This document shows positions 1-12,111 of a DNA stretch of 64,000 bases, piece by piece (the stretch's first letter is position 1; every line of letters begins with the position of its first letter). Below the pieces are notes generated by a model that saw nothing but the letters and a program-made list of their open reading frames with translations, searched no databases and was not told the DNA's origin. Source of the DNA: Panagrolaimus kolymaensis (Eukaryota > Nematoda > Chromadorea > Rhabditida > Panagrolaimidae); contig JAJQJQ010000036.1 in NCBI GenBank assembly GCA_028622995.1, positions 434,001-498,000 on the forward strand. Direction: 5' to 3'. Both the position numbers and the translations under genes were made by a program.

Positions 1-208
1 AAGCTGTTTTGTGAATGAGATATGGCTTTCTTCTGGCTGGGCCCTTAAGGCTCTAGGCTGCTATGGCATTTTTTTTTGTTGTTCCTTCGTTCATAAACCG
101 CAAAAACATTTTTCTTTTTTTAGTTAACGGCTGTCTCTAATTATATTTTATATAGTTTTTGGCTGTTCAAAGGTCAAAATAAAATATTTTTTATTTTTGT
201 GTTTTTAG
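1..208 (+). other. 3' end of an upstream NAV intron
   Basis: AT-rich sequence without a supported coding frame. It ends in a T-rich tract and the acceptor AG at 207-208, directly before the first visible NAV exon. The rest of this intron and all earlier exons lie outside the window. Confidence 0.6.
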
Positions 209-393
209 GCGCAGATTCCACAACAGCAGCCATCATTAAGGCTTCCAACAACTTCTGGAAACAACAATATTGCTTCTTCAGGAATTGTTAAGCCCATGGT
301 TGTTACATCGTCACAGTCGATTGGAGCACCAAATAGTGGACTTATAAAGCCTTCACAACTTGCTCCACCATCTACGGCGAATAGAGATAAAAG
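209..393 (+). CDS. NAV2: NAV exon 1 of window (partial gene)
   Basis: Only one frame is open from the acceptor AG at 207-208 to the donor AAAAG|GTAAGT at 393/394. It reads AQIPQQQPSLRLPTTSG and continues with SGIVKPM, a Ser/Pro/Gln-rich stretch typical of the disordered NAV middle region. The exon starts in phase 0 and leaves 2 nt (AG) that the next exon completes to an Arg codon. No folded domain is visible. Assigned to NAV by phase continuity with the downstream exons. Confidence 0.72.
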
Positions 394-550
394 GTAAGTG
401 AAGAGAAAAAAATAATTTCGAATCTTGGAAAGAGAATTAAATAATTTTTTTTAATATAATTAAAATTAGTTTTTTATTCACAAATTTATCACCAAAAATT
501 TGAATTAAAAACAATAATTTTTCAATTTTTCTAATTGAATTTTTTTTTAG
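394..550 (+). other. NAV intron, 157 bp
   Basis: Donor GTAAGT and a T-rich acceptor ending TTTTTTTTAG. It contains the stretch AACAATAATTTTTCAATTTTT, which resembles the core of the short palindromic intron element described below but lacks its ends. Confidence 0.65.
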
Positions 551-911
551 ATTTTCAAAAAGCAGTGAAGAAAGTAGCGATAGTGGCGCATATTCTTTCT
601 GTGCTTCTTCTTCAACTACAGGTACTGGTTTTGGTGTTGTTGATTCATCGTCATCATCAGCATCGATAAATTCATTTAATCATCAACAAAATAAACAACC
701 AAAAAAAATGATTATGACCGGTTCAGAAAAAATTTCAACAAAACCGACGACGACGACAAAGAAAAATGATGATTATTCCATTCCACCACCAAATACATCC
801 TCCATGCATAGTAGTGATTTTGATGATAGTGGAATTCATTCGGATGCAACAACAACCACAACAACAAATATGTCTTCAATAGAATTATCCTCTCATTCAC
901 CTAATATTGTT
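551..911 (+). CDS. NAV2: NAV exon 2 of window
   Basis: Phase 2 start, phase 0 end at the donor GTT|GTAAGT. The product is rich in Ser and Thr, begins FSKSSEESSDSGAYSF, and later has a polythreonine run and the acidic patch SSDFDDSGIHSD. No folded domain; probably a disordered, phosphorylatable linker. The frame is open across the whole exon and the donor is canonical. An ATG at 708 lies inside this exon and is not needed as a start. Confidence 0.72.
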
Positions 912-1969
912 GTAAGTTTTCAAAAGAGGGAGGAGGAGAATGAAAATTTTTATAATTTTATTTAAATTCAAACAATTAGAAAAAAAAATCCAAAGCCTTC
1001 GGTGGTTTTTCAAGGCGAAAGAAAAATTTTTTTTGACAAGAAAGTAATTTTTTTTGCTTCATGATAATTTTTTAAAACCTTTCCAAAAGAGGTCTAATTA
1101 AATTAAAATTTTAAGAATGTCAGCTAGAAATTTGAATATTTCCCTATCTTTTTCAAATGACTTAAAAAAAATATAATGTCTCGTAACCGAAGCCGATGAT
1201 GCTTTTTTCAAACTTTTTTTTTCATAATAAAAACATAATAAAAAAACGCTAAAAGCTTCTTCATCAAATTTATTCTTCAATACATTTATTTTTTATTTTT
1301 TTATTCTACCAACAGCAATCTTTATTTTTATTTTATTTTTTTTTGCTTGGGTTTAAATTACTTCCTTCCTTCCTAGCTCTACTCTAAAACATCTAAAAAA
1401 AGATGGCATCCTTCTTTTTCTTTCTTTCACGTTTTTCCAGAAAGAAGAAGGAAAGAAAAAATTTCTTTGACGCTTCTCCTTCTTTTTTTTTTCTTCAAAA
1501 AAAATCATCATTTCAAAAAAAAAAAGATTGACAAATAACAACATTGGCATATAAAGAAAGCATGGCATTTTTATTTGTCATTTTTTTGCTTGGTTTTTTT
1601 TACTTCAAGAATTTTTTTTAAGGATTGTGTTTTTTTGTCGTTGTTGGTTAGTTGGAACGAGAATTTCAAACAAACAAACAAAAAAAATGAAAAGTGATTG
1701 ATGGCACTTTAAATGTGGCGCCAATGTTGTTTCTTTTTTTATTTTTTCCTTGTTCTTTTTTTTTTGCTTATTAGGGCTTTTGTTTTTTTGTTTTTTCTTT
1801 AAAAGGGTTTTTAATTTCTGCGTCATTCAGTTTTTTTTCTCATATTTTTTTGATTTTGATTTTATTAAAATAAAACATGGATTTTTTTTTGCTAGAACTC
1901 TTTCACAAAATATGTTTTGTAAAATAATAAAACTTTGTTTAAAATTAATTTATTTATTTTTTGTTTCAG
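912..1969 (+). other. NAV intron, 1.06 kb
   Basis: AT-rich, with many T and A runs. Donor GTAAGT at 912; acceptor TTTGTTTCAG ending at 1,969. Open frames here are low-complexity Phe/Lys strings from poly-T and poly-A and are not supported. No clear copy of the palindromic element is seen. Confidence 0.6.
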
Positions 1970-2387
1970 GACCATAAACCTGTGCTAGCTGTGAAAGGAA
2001 TAGCAGTCACAAAAATTCAGAACAGTGGTTTAAAACCTCCCATTTCTGTTTCCATTTCCACTTCAACGGCACCTGAAACCCAGCAAGTAACAGCCACAAC
2101 GAATACATCAACTTTAGCCCCAAATATGCCATTGATGATGGCTCAAGCTCCAACAGTTGGAATAGTTTCACCTATGAGAAATCAAGAAAAAGCCACGGCC
2201 GCTCATGATGATTTGGATTTGGAAGAAAAATCAGAAATTATTGAAGCCGCAGCTGCAGCCGTGACAATGAGAAATGAAGCAAACAAAAAATTTGAAAAGA
2301 AAATTAGTTTAAATGAGGACGATGAAGAATTAATTCCTATGAAACCTTTGAAATTAACCGAAATTCCATCATTGAGAAATTCAAGAG
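1970..2387 (+). CDS. NAV2: NAV exon 3 of window
   Basis: Phase 0 start after TTTCAG, phase 1 end at TCAAGAG|GTATGT. The exon encodes about 139 residues beginning DHKPVLAVKGIAVTK, then Ser/Thr/Ala-rich sequence, an acidic-Ala helix (LDLEEKSEIIEAAAAAVTM) and ELIPMKPLKL. The KP-V-AVKG segment resembles conserved short motifs in the NAV middle region as I recall them; this was not checked by alignment. Base composition is clearly less AT-rich than the flanking introns, as expected for coding sequence. Confidence 0.8.
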
Positions 2388-2420
2388 GTATGTTGTTTGA
2401 CTTTAAAGAATGTAAAATTC

Positions 2421-2473
2421 ATGATAGTAATCAAAAAATTTTGACAATTAATATCTGACTTTAATTACTATCA
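2421..2473 (+). repeat. Short palindromic intron element, copy 1
   Basis: Begins ATGATAGTAA, has the core TTGACAATTAAT and ends ATTACTATCA. It lies 34 bp inside the intron donor. Part of a family of about 20 copies (see findings). Confidence 0.75.
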
Positions 2474-3540
2474 CTCCAACTTCAACCATAGAAATTTATG
2501 AGTATAAATTTTTTGTATATAAAATTTAAAAAAATATGATTTATGCTAATTTTATGACTTTTCGACGATTTTTTTCGACCTTTAAATTTATTCCATATTT
2601 CAAAAACCTAATTAAATAATCCAAACCTTTAAGCTTTTTTTGGCGCTAAAAAAATAGACAAAAGAAAATTTTCTTCGATTCATTTCAAAAAAATTTGTAC
2701 ATATTCCCTTTTTTGATTTGCTTCTTGAAAATAAGATTTTAATTAAAATTCATTTCTTGCATAACAAAAAAAATCATCTCATCAACATCCAGGTGGCACT
2801 TTCCCTTCCTTCCATTTTTTTCAATTGACATCTCTTAAACCTCCCAAAATAACCAATGTCGTTGTTGCTGTTGCATAATAATTTATTCTCTGTTTTTTTT
2901 TCATTATTATTTGCAACATCCTCCCTCCATAATCGTCGAAAGAAGAAGAAAAAAAAACAACAAGAACAGAGGAGGTTCTGCTGCGCCTGAGTTTGACCCT
3001 TCTTCATTTCCATTTTTTTGGCTCACACACGCCATCGTCGTCGTCTTCGTCAGCTTCTTTTTTTTCTTCATTGACTCGTGCCCTTTTTTGACTAATTACC
3101 GCAAACAAACAAGCAAAAAATGGCATTGTTGTTTTAATTCGATTTTCAAACAAAAAACAATGAACACGCTTATTTTTTTTTTTCTATTGTTTCATTATTA
3201 TTAATTTTTTATTTTTGGTTGTTTTCGTGGAGGTGGCGAAAAAAAAGCTATGATGCAAATAATAATAATAATGACCTCGCGAAGAAAAAGAAATATATAC
3301 CTATCTATGTACCTTCCTTCTATCGTTGTTATTGTTGTTTGTAGATATGCTTTTTTGACTTTTTCTTTTCTCGAAGAACAGAAGGAAGGGCTTTATTTCT
3401 GACCATTGTTTTTCGAAGGAGTTGTTAATAAAAAAAGTTAATAAAGGAAGGTGTTAAAGTCAATAATAATTTGTTTGTTCAATAATTTTTTTGTTGTTGT
3501 AGCTTTAGTGATTTTTTTTGAGGTTATTTTGAGAGAAAAA

Positions 3541-3590
3541 ATGATAGTAATAGGAAGTGAACGATATTTTATAATTTGAGTCACTATCAT
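3541..3590 (+). repeat. Short palindromic intron element, copy 2
   Basis: Begins ATGATAGTAA and ends TCACTATCAT; the internal core is diverged (CGATATTTTATAATTT). Confidence 0.7.
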
Positions 3591-4704
3591 CGATGCGATG
3601 TTTGAAAAATATTAACTAAAATCAAATTTTTTTGGCAATTTTTACTTACTAAAAAAATTATTGACATTTAAAATTAAGCTTTTCAATACAAAAATTTGGC
3701 AATGATATTAACAAGAATTTAACAATTTTTTTTTGCAATTTTTTAGTTACTTTCTTTATTTAAATTTCTTTGAAATTTTTTTTACATTTTTTCTTTAAAA
3801 AAGCTTTGATCATTTGTAACGGATTTTATATGTTTATTTTTTATAGACTTTTAACGACTTTTTGCGATAATTTTTTCCATTTTAGCACACAAAATGACCT
3901 CAAAAAATTAATGCGATAAAAACACATGTGTGTTACATATATCCGTGCCAATTTGTCATTAATAATATTAATAAATAAATAAAAAATCTTTGGATAAAAA
4001 AAGCATCAGCGGGAAAAAAATTGAATCCGTTAAATAACCTCATTTATTTTGTTTTATCATTTCCTTAATTTTTCGAGTTTCAGTTGAATGACTTTTTATA
4101 AACACAAAAGCTGTCGTCGTATGACTCTTGGACCTCGCACTCGGAAACCAAGAAGAAGAAAAAACAGTGGGAGACCCAAAAATAAATTAAAAATAAATCA
4201 TGTTTGCACATGCGCGAAAAACAAAAAAATTTCTTGCTGGTGTTGGCAGAGTTGCATGTTTTTTTTATTGGCTCATTGGCACTTGTCCTTATTTGGGAGG
4301 ATTACAATAATTCTTTCTTATTCTTAATCCTATTACTTGGGTCAGTTTTAAAAGAGGGATAGGAAGGAGGAAAGGATTTGTAAAGGTTGGATGATCAGTG
4401 AGCGAGAAATCACAAGTGTGAGAAGCGAAAGAAAAATGAATGACTTTTTTGGTTTAGAAATAGAAAAATTAATTTTAGCGCAAAGAAATAAGTTATAAAT
4501 AAAAAAAAATGATGAATTTTTGTTACTTTCGTTTTTTTTTACAACAATAATAGTAAATAAATATTAGAAATTATTGTTAATTTTAAATTACTGTCTCTCT
4601 TTTCTTTTTTGTCAAATTTTGATTATTTTATGTTTCATGTTTTTTTTTCGATTAAATTCTCAAAATCACCATCATTTTTTTTAAATATATTTTAAATTTT
4701 TCAG

Positions 4705-5113
4705 TTTCCTCAACACTTGAAACCATTCCTGGTGGAGCCTCGGATGAATCCTTGGATTCCATAACCACAACCATTCATTGTGTTAAACAACTTATTGTTG
4801 GCAGCAGCGGCCAAAATTCATCCGGCGGCAATAATCATTCCCAAAAAGAATCTTCGTTAAATTCAAATAATCGTCGATCGGGTTACGTTTCAGAAGGTGA
4901 AGCTTTAGCATTTCCAGAAGCCACAACAAATAATCCAAAAGATTTAAATTCAAAAACTCATCATCATCATCATAAAAATAATTCTAATAATTGTGGAGGC
5001 GAAAATAATATTGGAATATATGCAAAGAAAATGAGATCTAATTTTGAAGTATATCAGCAGCATGGTATTAGCAGAAATTCAAAACCATCATCCAAATATG
5101 ATTTTAATGATAG
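4705..5113 (+). CDS. NAV2: NAV exon 4 of window
   Basis: Phase 1 start after TTTTTCAG; the split codon G|TT gives Val. It encodes a Ser/Asn/His-rich segment containing GGASDESLDSITTTIHCVKQ and RSGYVSEGEALAFPEA, the latter resembling a Gly-Tyr acidic motif of NAV proteins. It ends KYDFND and leaves AG (phase 2) at a weak donor GTTGGT at 5,114. That phase joins precisely to the Ser-rich exon at 13,610, which supports the weak donor. A polyhistidine stretch is present in the middle. Confidence 0.75.
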
Positions 5114-5648
5114 GTTGGTTATTTTAAAATTATTGAAATTTTTTGAATTTTGAATCGTATAAAAATTGTCGTTCGAAAGAAAAATAAGATATTTTTGCAT
5201 TTTCACTTCGAAACACGAGACTGTTCTCAATCAATTTTTATTTTCTTCGTCATTTTTAAAAAATTTTTTGATGGGATTCATTTCTCAATGAATTCCTTGG
5301 GTTTTTTTGTTTTATAACCCTTTTCTTTATTTTTCTATTTTAAGAATGAAAAAACCATCAAAATTTTTTTTTAAAACTAGTGTTTTTTTTATGACCCTTT
5401 CTTTTTTCAAAAATCTATCCATCCCATCCATCGGCCGGTCGTGGGTATTTGGCTTCTGTGTATTTTTCTTTGTTTCCCGGATGTTTTTTTTTATTCTTCA
5501 TTTTCTTTAGTTGTTTGCGTGTTAAAGTTAGTTAAATTTTTTCTTTAACAAAGACAAAATAAAAATCATTTAAATTTGGGAAAGAAAACGATTTTATTTT
5601 TCAGCGGCACTTTTTTGATGTTTTTTCTTTTCTTTATTCATGCTTTAA

Positions 5649-5698
5649 ATGATAGTAAATTTAAATCGACAATATTTCAGTTTTTAGAGTTACTTACT
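5649..5698 (+). repeat. Short palindromic intron element, copy 3
   Basis: Begins ATGATAGTAA and has core CGACAATATTTC; the right end is diverged (GTTACTTAC). Confidence 0.6.
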
Positions 5699-6250
5699 TC
5701 AAACAAGTTTTAACAAAAAATCAAACTTTTTTACTTTTTTATATTCCCAAAACTAATTAACATCTAAAATATTGCCAGCCAGCCTGTTTTCCGGTTGTTT
5801 CTTTTACAAAAAGTTTTAAGGAACCAAAGAGAATCCGTTTTTTCTTTGTTTCCATTGTTTTTTTTATGTGTTTCGCGCACTAATTTACAACCATCAAACT
5901 TTTTTTTCCTCTTTCACACAGGAATTTTTTTTCTTTGTTTCTCATCAAACTTTTTCTATGTGGTTGGTTGATGTTTGTTTTTATGGGAAAATAAAAAACA
6001 ATAATGATAGAGGGAGAGTTTATGAATCTGAGAAAAAAAAGAGAAGATAATAAACTAGCAAATAATAAATTAATAATTAATTTTTTATGACTGATTTATT
6101 TTTATGATTATTAATTTGGTTTCTCATTATTTTTTGCTTATTTGTTTTTTTGCTGTAGATGCAAATTAAAATTTTATTAAGGGTTTTTGAAAAAAAAGAC
6201 GAAAAGAGAAATAAGATTTTCATAACCAGGTTTGTGGTTTTTGAGAAAAA

Positions 6251-6302
6251 ATAGATAGTAATAAAAAATTGACAATAATTTTCATTTTTTAATTACTCTC
6301 AT
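6251..6302 (+). repeat. Short palindromic intron element, copy 4
   Basis: Left end ATAGATAGTAA, core TTGACAATAATTTTC, right end ATTACTCTCAT. One of the clearest cores. Confidence 0.75.
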
Positions 6303-7050
6303 TATTCAACGTAAGAAAATATTTCTTTTGTATTAACTCTGTTTTTTTTTATGCTTTTCCTTTTTTTTTAAAACTCATCCTCTCATTAAACCGGATAAAC
6401 TTCTTCATCCAAATTTTTTTTTCTGAGTGAAAAACACGACTGTTTTGATTATTATGTTTTATGTATGTTAAACTTTTTCCACTTAAGTATCCATCTTTCC
6501 AAAAAAATGTACATAGTTTTTGTTCGAACAAGCAGCATACTAGAGCTTTTAAACATAAACTTTTAATATTAAGTCAAGAGTATCGTAAAAAGTGGTCATC
6601 AGCTAAACAAGAATAAAAAAAACTTTTCGAGCTCCTGCTGGTTTTTTTTTGTGGTCGATGGTGTTCCGTTTCGATGATTTTTTTATTTATTTTTTCTTTG
6701 CTTGTTTTTTTAACGATGCAAAACAAAACAAAAAAAAAGACTGGAAAGAAAGAAAAATACGTTTTTTAGAAAATGCGCGAAGATGCCATTCAAGAAAGAA
6801 AGTTTTTCCTTTGCTCTTTCTTCTTTGTATTTTTTTTTAGCAAGGCCATATTTTTTTCTTTCTTTCTTTATTTTTAGCTGCCTTTTTTTAAAAGGTCGTT
6901 TTTTGATTTGAGAAGGTAACTAACTAACAAACAAAAAAAGTTTAATAATGGAACAAACAAAAAAAAGTAATGGGTGGATAATTATTTTTTTGGAGATATA
7001 ATAGCTACATTTTTTTCTTTGTTTGAATAGAAAATGGTTTTTGTAAAAAA

Positions 7051-7100
7051 ATATAGTAATGAAAAATTAACAATAATTTTTATATTTTAGTTACTCTCAT
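7051..7100 (+). repeat. Short palindromic intron element, copy 5
   Basis: Left end ATATAGTAA, core TTAACAATAATTTTT, right end TTACTCTCAT. Confidence 0.72.
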
Positions 7101-9299
7101 TTTTTTTTGACTTCAAGAAATCATAATTTGAGTTTTTCTGGCTTTCTTTTTCTTTCGCGCATTAAAACACCCAACAACAACGACAATGATGGTTGTTGTT
7201 AGTTCTTTGTAATTGTAATATTCTCTCACAAGTGTCAAAAAAAATTATTAATATTTATATGACACACATGAGATTTTAATTTTTATTCTTCGACTTCTTT
7301 GACTTTTTTTTTTGACAGTTTTACCATACACACAATTGGGTTTTTCTTTACTCAAATAAACTCAAAAGCACTGACGACATTGACCCATAAAAAAACTAAA
7401 GAAAATTTTTTCTTCAAATTTTTCATGAACTTGGAAAACTCATAATTTTTGTTTTCTTGGTTCAGGGAAATTGGCTTCTTTTTAAAAAGAACACAAAATT
7501 TTTGAAATTGCTAAATTTTAAGAAATTATTGTCATTTCAATAATAGAATTTTTTTATGTAAATTAACCCTTCAAAATAAACTTTTTTTTGGAATTAAAAC
7601 CAATTTTTCAAGGCTTTTTACAACCATAAATTTTCTAGAGTTATTTTGTTAGTTATTTCCTAACTTTTTTTTACTCTTCTAAATTTTCTTCCAACTTCAA
7701 CTTCTTCAAGAAAGAACAATTAAAGCCGTTCATCTATTTTTATTTCTTCTTTATTTTATGCAAATTCCTCTTCACTTATTCCCTTATTTTTTTGTTTGAA
7801 AAATTCCTTTTTTTTTCTCGAATGAATGGGGTTTATGTTTTTACTTACCACCAGGCACTCACTAACTTGCTTTACTGCCCGCTGCCATGTTGTGTGCGCG
7901 AAAAAATGGCCATCCATGAAAATAAAAATGGGAGATTCTTTGGCCCATATTTTTTTGTTGTTGCTTGCGCGAGAAAAAAATGTATGCTGCTTTTCGACCT
8001 TATTTATTTTTACCCTCAGCCTCCAGGGTGCTCCTCCATCCTTTTTTTGGATGATTCTTTGGTCTTCCATAATTTTTTTTTGTTCTTCGAAAAAAAACTG
8101 GCGTTTTTATGCTTTCTTTCTATTTGGAATGTATGTTTGATTTTGAAATATTGTCCCTCTTTTTTCGTCTTCTTTTTCGAGGTTGGGTTTTACTTACTTT
8201 CTTCTTTCTTTCTGCTTCTTTGTTTCAAAGAAAAAAATAAAAAAAGATGCGACAGATTTCATTTCTTCCTTTCTTTTTTGATATTTGTTTTTATTTTGTT
8301 TTTGGTTGGGTTTTAAACGAAATGAAACAACGACATCGGCAACAACGAAAACGATGAGGGGTGACAAAAGAGAAAGAATATTTGAAGACATCGATGAGGA
8401 AGAAGGAAAAAGAAGAAAAAAAATGAAAGAAGCACACGCTCACTCTTCGATTTTACTCGTTCGCGCTCGCATACAAAAACCTAAAAATCTGGGAGGCAAA
8501 AGAAGAGAAAGCTGCTGCTGCTGGTGTCGGAAATTTACTTTTGAAGTTTTTTATTGTATCAAATAAATTTTGTGTTTTATTTAAGTTAAATTTAAAAAAA
8601 AAAAGAAATTGTTTCGAAAAAAAAACAGCCGATTACCATTTTTGTTATAAAATATTTTAAAGGTTTAAGGTTCTAGGCTTAAGCTCTTTTTTTTTATATT
8701 CAAGGCACTTATCTTATTTGGTATCTGATGAGAGAGATGTAACAATAGGATTTATGTATTTATTTAGGTTCCTCTCTGGTAGTAAGGAAGGATTAAAAAT
8801 TTGGATTAATTTTTTTTTGTGAATTTTGAATTCTTAAATTTTTGTTTAGAAAACAGTTTTAATCCTTTTAGAGACTTACTTTACTGATACAGTTATCCCA
8901 TTTTTTGTATTTCCATTCGTTTAAAAAATATTTGAAATAGTAAAAAAAAATTAAGAATGGTTTCTGAGTTCCAACATTTTTATGAAAACAATATTTTAAA
9001 AATTACCTTCTCAGCATTTTCTTTTTACATTCTTTTGAAACTTGCCGCCGCCGCTTTTGAAGTATTTGAATCTTTTTTCTTTATTTTTCTTTTAAACTCA
9101 AACTTGTCAAAAATCAAAATTTTTTTTCTTTGATATTTTTCTCACATTTGCAATTTTTTTTTGGGAGTTCTTTTTTTAAGTGATATTTTGCCGACGACAC
9201 GAGATGACAATGACAACTAACTTTTTGATATATTTCTTTTTCTAAGTATTTTTAAGAAAAATATTTTTAAATATTCAAAAAACTTGGGCTTTCTAAAAA

Positions 9300-9350
9300 A
9301 TGAGAGTAACTTTTAATGTTTGAATATTGTCAATCTTTGATTACTATCAT
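9300..9350 (-). repeat. Short palindromic intron element, copy 6 (inverted)
   Basis: Ends ATGAGAGTAA and TTACTATCAT. The core reads ATATTGTCAAT, the reverse complement of the usual TTGACAAT core, so this copy is opposite to the gene. It is the only clearly inverted copy. Confidence 0.68.
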
Positions 9351-10837
9351 TCACTTAAAGACCAAACTTTGTGATGGTCATTTTTTCATCCGTTACTTAA
9401 TAATTTTCCTTTCACCTTTCTTCTTCCATTATGAAAAAGTCATTGTTTCCATGTCTTTTCTTTCTTTCTTTTTTTTTCTTGTCCATGAACAAAAAAAAGT
9501 TAAAAATAAAAGCCTATTCAAAAAAGGTGTCCTCACAAAAAAAATAAAAATAGAGGAAACTTTTGTTTTGTTGCTAGGGTGGAAAGAAGAGGCTTTTCTC
9601 TCTCTTTGATGGAGCTAAAAATGGCAACAATGAACTTTTTCTTTCTTTTTGCAACAAAGTCAATTCATTATTGTTTGCCAAAAAAAAATTTTGGAATAGC
9701 CATAGAAAATATTTTGTTGTGTAAAGTTAGTTTCACACATTTTCTTACAACTTTTTTATTGGTTATTAGTTTTTTGTGTGTTGCTTAATAATAATCTGAG
9801 AAAAAATCATTTTCCATTTGAAGCAATCAAAAAACCAACAAAAAATTAAAAAAAATTAGTTATGTCTTATTTGGATCGATTAAAATTTAAACTTAAAACG
9901 TAAGTTTTTTTTGATTTTTGTGAGAAAATTTCAAAACTTTTAAACTAAATATTTTCTTGGGATGAGAATCTTTCTTTCAATGTTTTTTTAACCTTCTCAC
10001 GATCATAAAATTCAATTTAAATTCAATTCAATTCAATCAAAAAATTGTTGTATCATTATTATTTGTTTCTTAAGTTTTTTTTCCTAGCGGAACAGATTGC
10101 TTTCTTCCAACAACAAAAAATTTTTTTCGTTTATCGTCTACTTTTTTTTTCTACGGCAGCCATAATCGCTTGTTTGATTCTTTGCCCTTTAAATTTTTTT
10201 CCCATTTTTAAAAAATCAAATAATCAAGAATTTCTTCTTTTTTCTTTCTCTAAAAGAAACAACATTTTTGATTTATTATTTAACGAAACTTCACCAAAAA
10301 AAATTAAAAAATGTTTTATCGCATTGTTTTTAAACTTTAGAAGAAAAAAATTAGTTTTTAAAAACAGATTGCAAAAATATTTATATATTTTTAAAAGAAA
10401 AGCGAGCGATTTTTCATTCTATCAAAAAAAAACTAAACTAAAAACTTATGTAATTTGTTCTATCTTCTTCTTGTTGTTCGATGAGAAGAAGGATGGATGA
10501 CCATTTGGTGTTGTTATTTAACTTTTTTCTTATCGTTAAAAAAAATTTCAAAGGCAGAATAAATAATAATAAAAAAATATATTGAATGTAACAGATGGTT
10601 TAGCTTTATTTTATTTTTCTTGAAAGTTAAAAATAAAGAGAGATAGATGAACGAGTTTTTGAGTGGTCAAAAAAAGAAAGAAGAAAATCTGTCATTTAAA
10701 AAAATTATATTCTTTGATTATGAACAAAGGGCAATGAAACAAACAACAAATTTTTTTAAAAATGAATTTTTGAAACCGATGGTGTTTATTATTTAGAGGC
10801 TTGGCGAGAAATCTTTTGTGTCTTGAAACGTTAAAAA

Positions 10838-10882
10838 AAATAATAAAATAACTTTTATATTTTTCAAAAAAATTACTATCAC
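10838..10882 (+). repeat. Possible degenerate palindromic element
   Basis: Only the right end ATTACTATCAC is clear. The left part (AATAATAAAATAAC) is diverged, so the boundary is approximate. Confidence 0.35.
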
Positions 10883-11905
10883 TTTTTAATTTACACAAAA
10901 AATTTAATGTTTGATTTTCGTAATTTTTTAAGTTAATTCATAAATCCAAAAGAAAGTAATTCATTTTCGGCAATTATTTGTATTTTTTCGTTATTTTCAT
11001 TTTTCTATCATCCCTCTTTTTTTACCTTTTCAATTCATCGGAAGCTTCTTTTTTTTTTTGGGAAATAGTTATTAATCCCAATTGGTATTGTTTTCAATGT
11101 CAACAATATATGACTCTCTCGCTCCCATATATCCATATCCTCATCAAAGTCATAACCATCCATGGTCATCATCATTGTGGTCAATTCGTTGCAAACATAT
11201 TAGCACACATGAGATTTTCTTTCTTTTTTATGCCTGTCGTCATATTTGGTGGGAGTCTGTTGTTGTCACAATTTTTGCAAAATTTTATATATATATATTT
11301 GCACATTTTTTTTCTTCATCCGTTTGATTTTTTATGGTCATCATAATTACTATTATTACCGTTGTTGCCATTTTTTTTTTATTGCTTTGGCTGCTGCTAT
11401 ATTGCCGGAGTCAAAAAATCATTCATTAGTTGGGTTTTGCGCACATAATTTTCTTCTTCTTCTTTCATCTTTGCTGGTTACCTTTTCGGCAGACGGCAGT
11501 CAAATAAATAGTTAGGCAGTCGTCTGTTCCTGTTGCTTCTTGCTTTAAACCTTGCAAAAAGCGAATTAGAGAGATGATGGGATTGTTATTATTATTTGCT
11601 TGAAAGAGCTTTGTTTTTTTTTTATTCGTTGATTGTTTTCGGACTTTCATTATTAGCAGCATTAATTGGCAATAAAAAAGCATTTTGTTGCATTTTTTAA
11701 AATTGTTTTGCTTGTGCGATTTTCTGATTGTGAAAAAAAAGATTAATAAAATTAATAAGGATTTTCGCCAGAAAATTTTCTTATATGTTTTTAAGTTTAC
11801 CTTTTTTTCTCTTTCTTGACTAACATGAATTCCTTAAAAAGTAAAACAACAAAATAAAACCTTTTTTTTTGTGATTTTTACTTGGCTTTTTTTTTATTAA
11901 TTCAG

Positions 11906-12017
11906 TCGCGCGGCGCAGCTTCCAACTCATTCAAATATCCCGCTTCTCAAACTCTTGATCATGCTTGCACGCTTATTGGTCCAACAACGAAATGAAGCCA
12001 GCAAGATGGCAGCCTAA
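11906..12017 (+). CDS. Candidate alternative terminal exon (or retroelement relic)
   Basis: A GC-richer island follows a good acceptor (T-run then TTAATTCAG, ending 11,905). In the phase left by the exon at 4,705-5,113 it stays open for 36 codons, ending LLVQQRNEASKMAA and TAA at 12,015-12,017. A poly(A) signal AATAAA at 12,106-12,111 is followed by GT-rich sequence. This would make a truncated NAV form without coiled coils and AAA domain. The encoded sequence is not recognised. The same features could belong to a solo LTR or other retroelement fragment, since the island continues to about 12,240 with further open frames. Low confidence. Confidence 0.25.
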
Positions 12018-12105
12018 ATTCTCTCTTCTTAGTCTTTGTTTTTGTATCTTTCTTTAGTTAGTTGCGTTGTCATGTTATCATCTGTGCTGGTTGTTGTTTA
12101 TCCTG

Positions 12106-12111
12106 AATAAA
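12106..12111 (+). promoter_or_regulatory. Poly(A) signal in the GC-richer island
   Basis: AATAAA followed within about 35 bp by GT-rich sequence (TGTTTGTG, TTCTTGTGTTT), the usual layout of a functional cleavage site. It would serve the candidate alternative exon or an LTR R/U5 region. Confidence 0.35.

Larger units (their letters stand above)
2388..4704 (+). other. NAV intron, 2.3 kb
   Basis: Donor GTATGT at 2,388; acceptor TTTTTCAG ending at 4,704. AT-rich with long homopolymers. It holds two copies of the short palindromic element (2,421-2,473 and 3,541-3,590). Open frames on either strand are compositional and not supported as genes. Confidence 0.6.

Noticed and set aside
4088..4327. Basic 79-residue ORF between NAV exons
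   Set aside because: The splice phases of the exons at 2,387 and 4,705 already match. There is no acceptor and donor pair giving a compatible phase, and the sequence is unlike NAV.
7792..8316. 174-residue ORF in the 8.5-kb NAV intron
   Set aside because: Phe/Leu/Cys/Lys-rich translation of T-rich intron DNA with overlapping alternative frames; no family resemblance.
10045..10500. 151-residue ORF in the 8.5-kb NAV intron
   Set aside because: Composition is poly-Phe/Lys from homopolymers; no domain, and no exon-like composition.
10978..11346. 122-residue membrane-like ORF
   Set aside because: Hydrophobicity comes from T-runs, and two other overlapping frames are equally open. No supporting signal.
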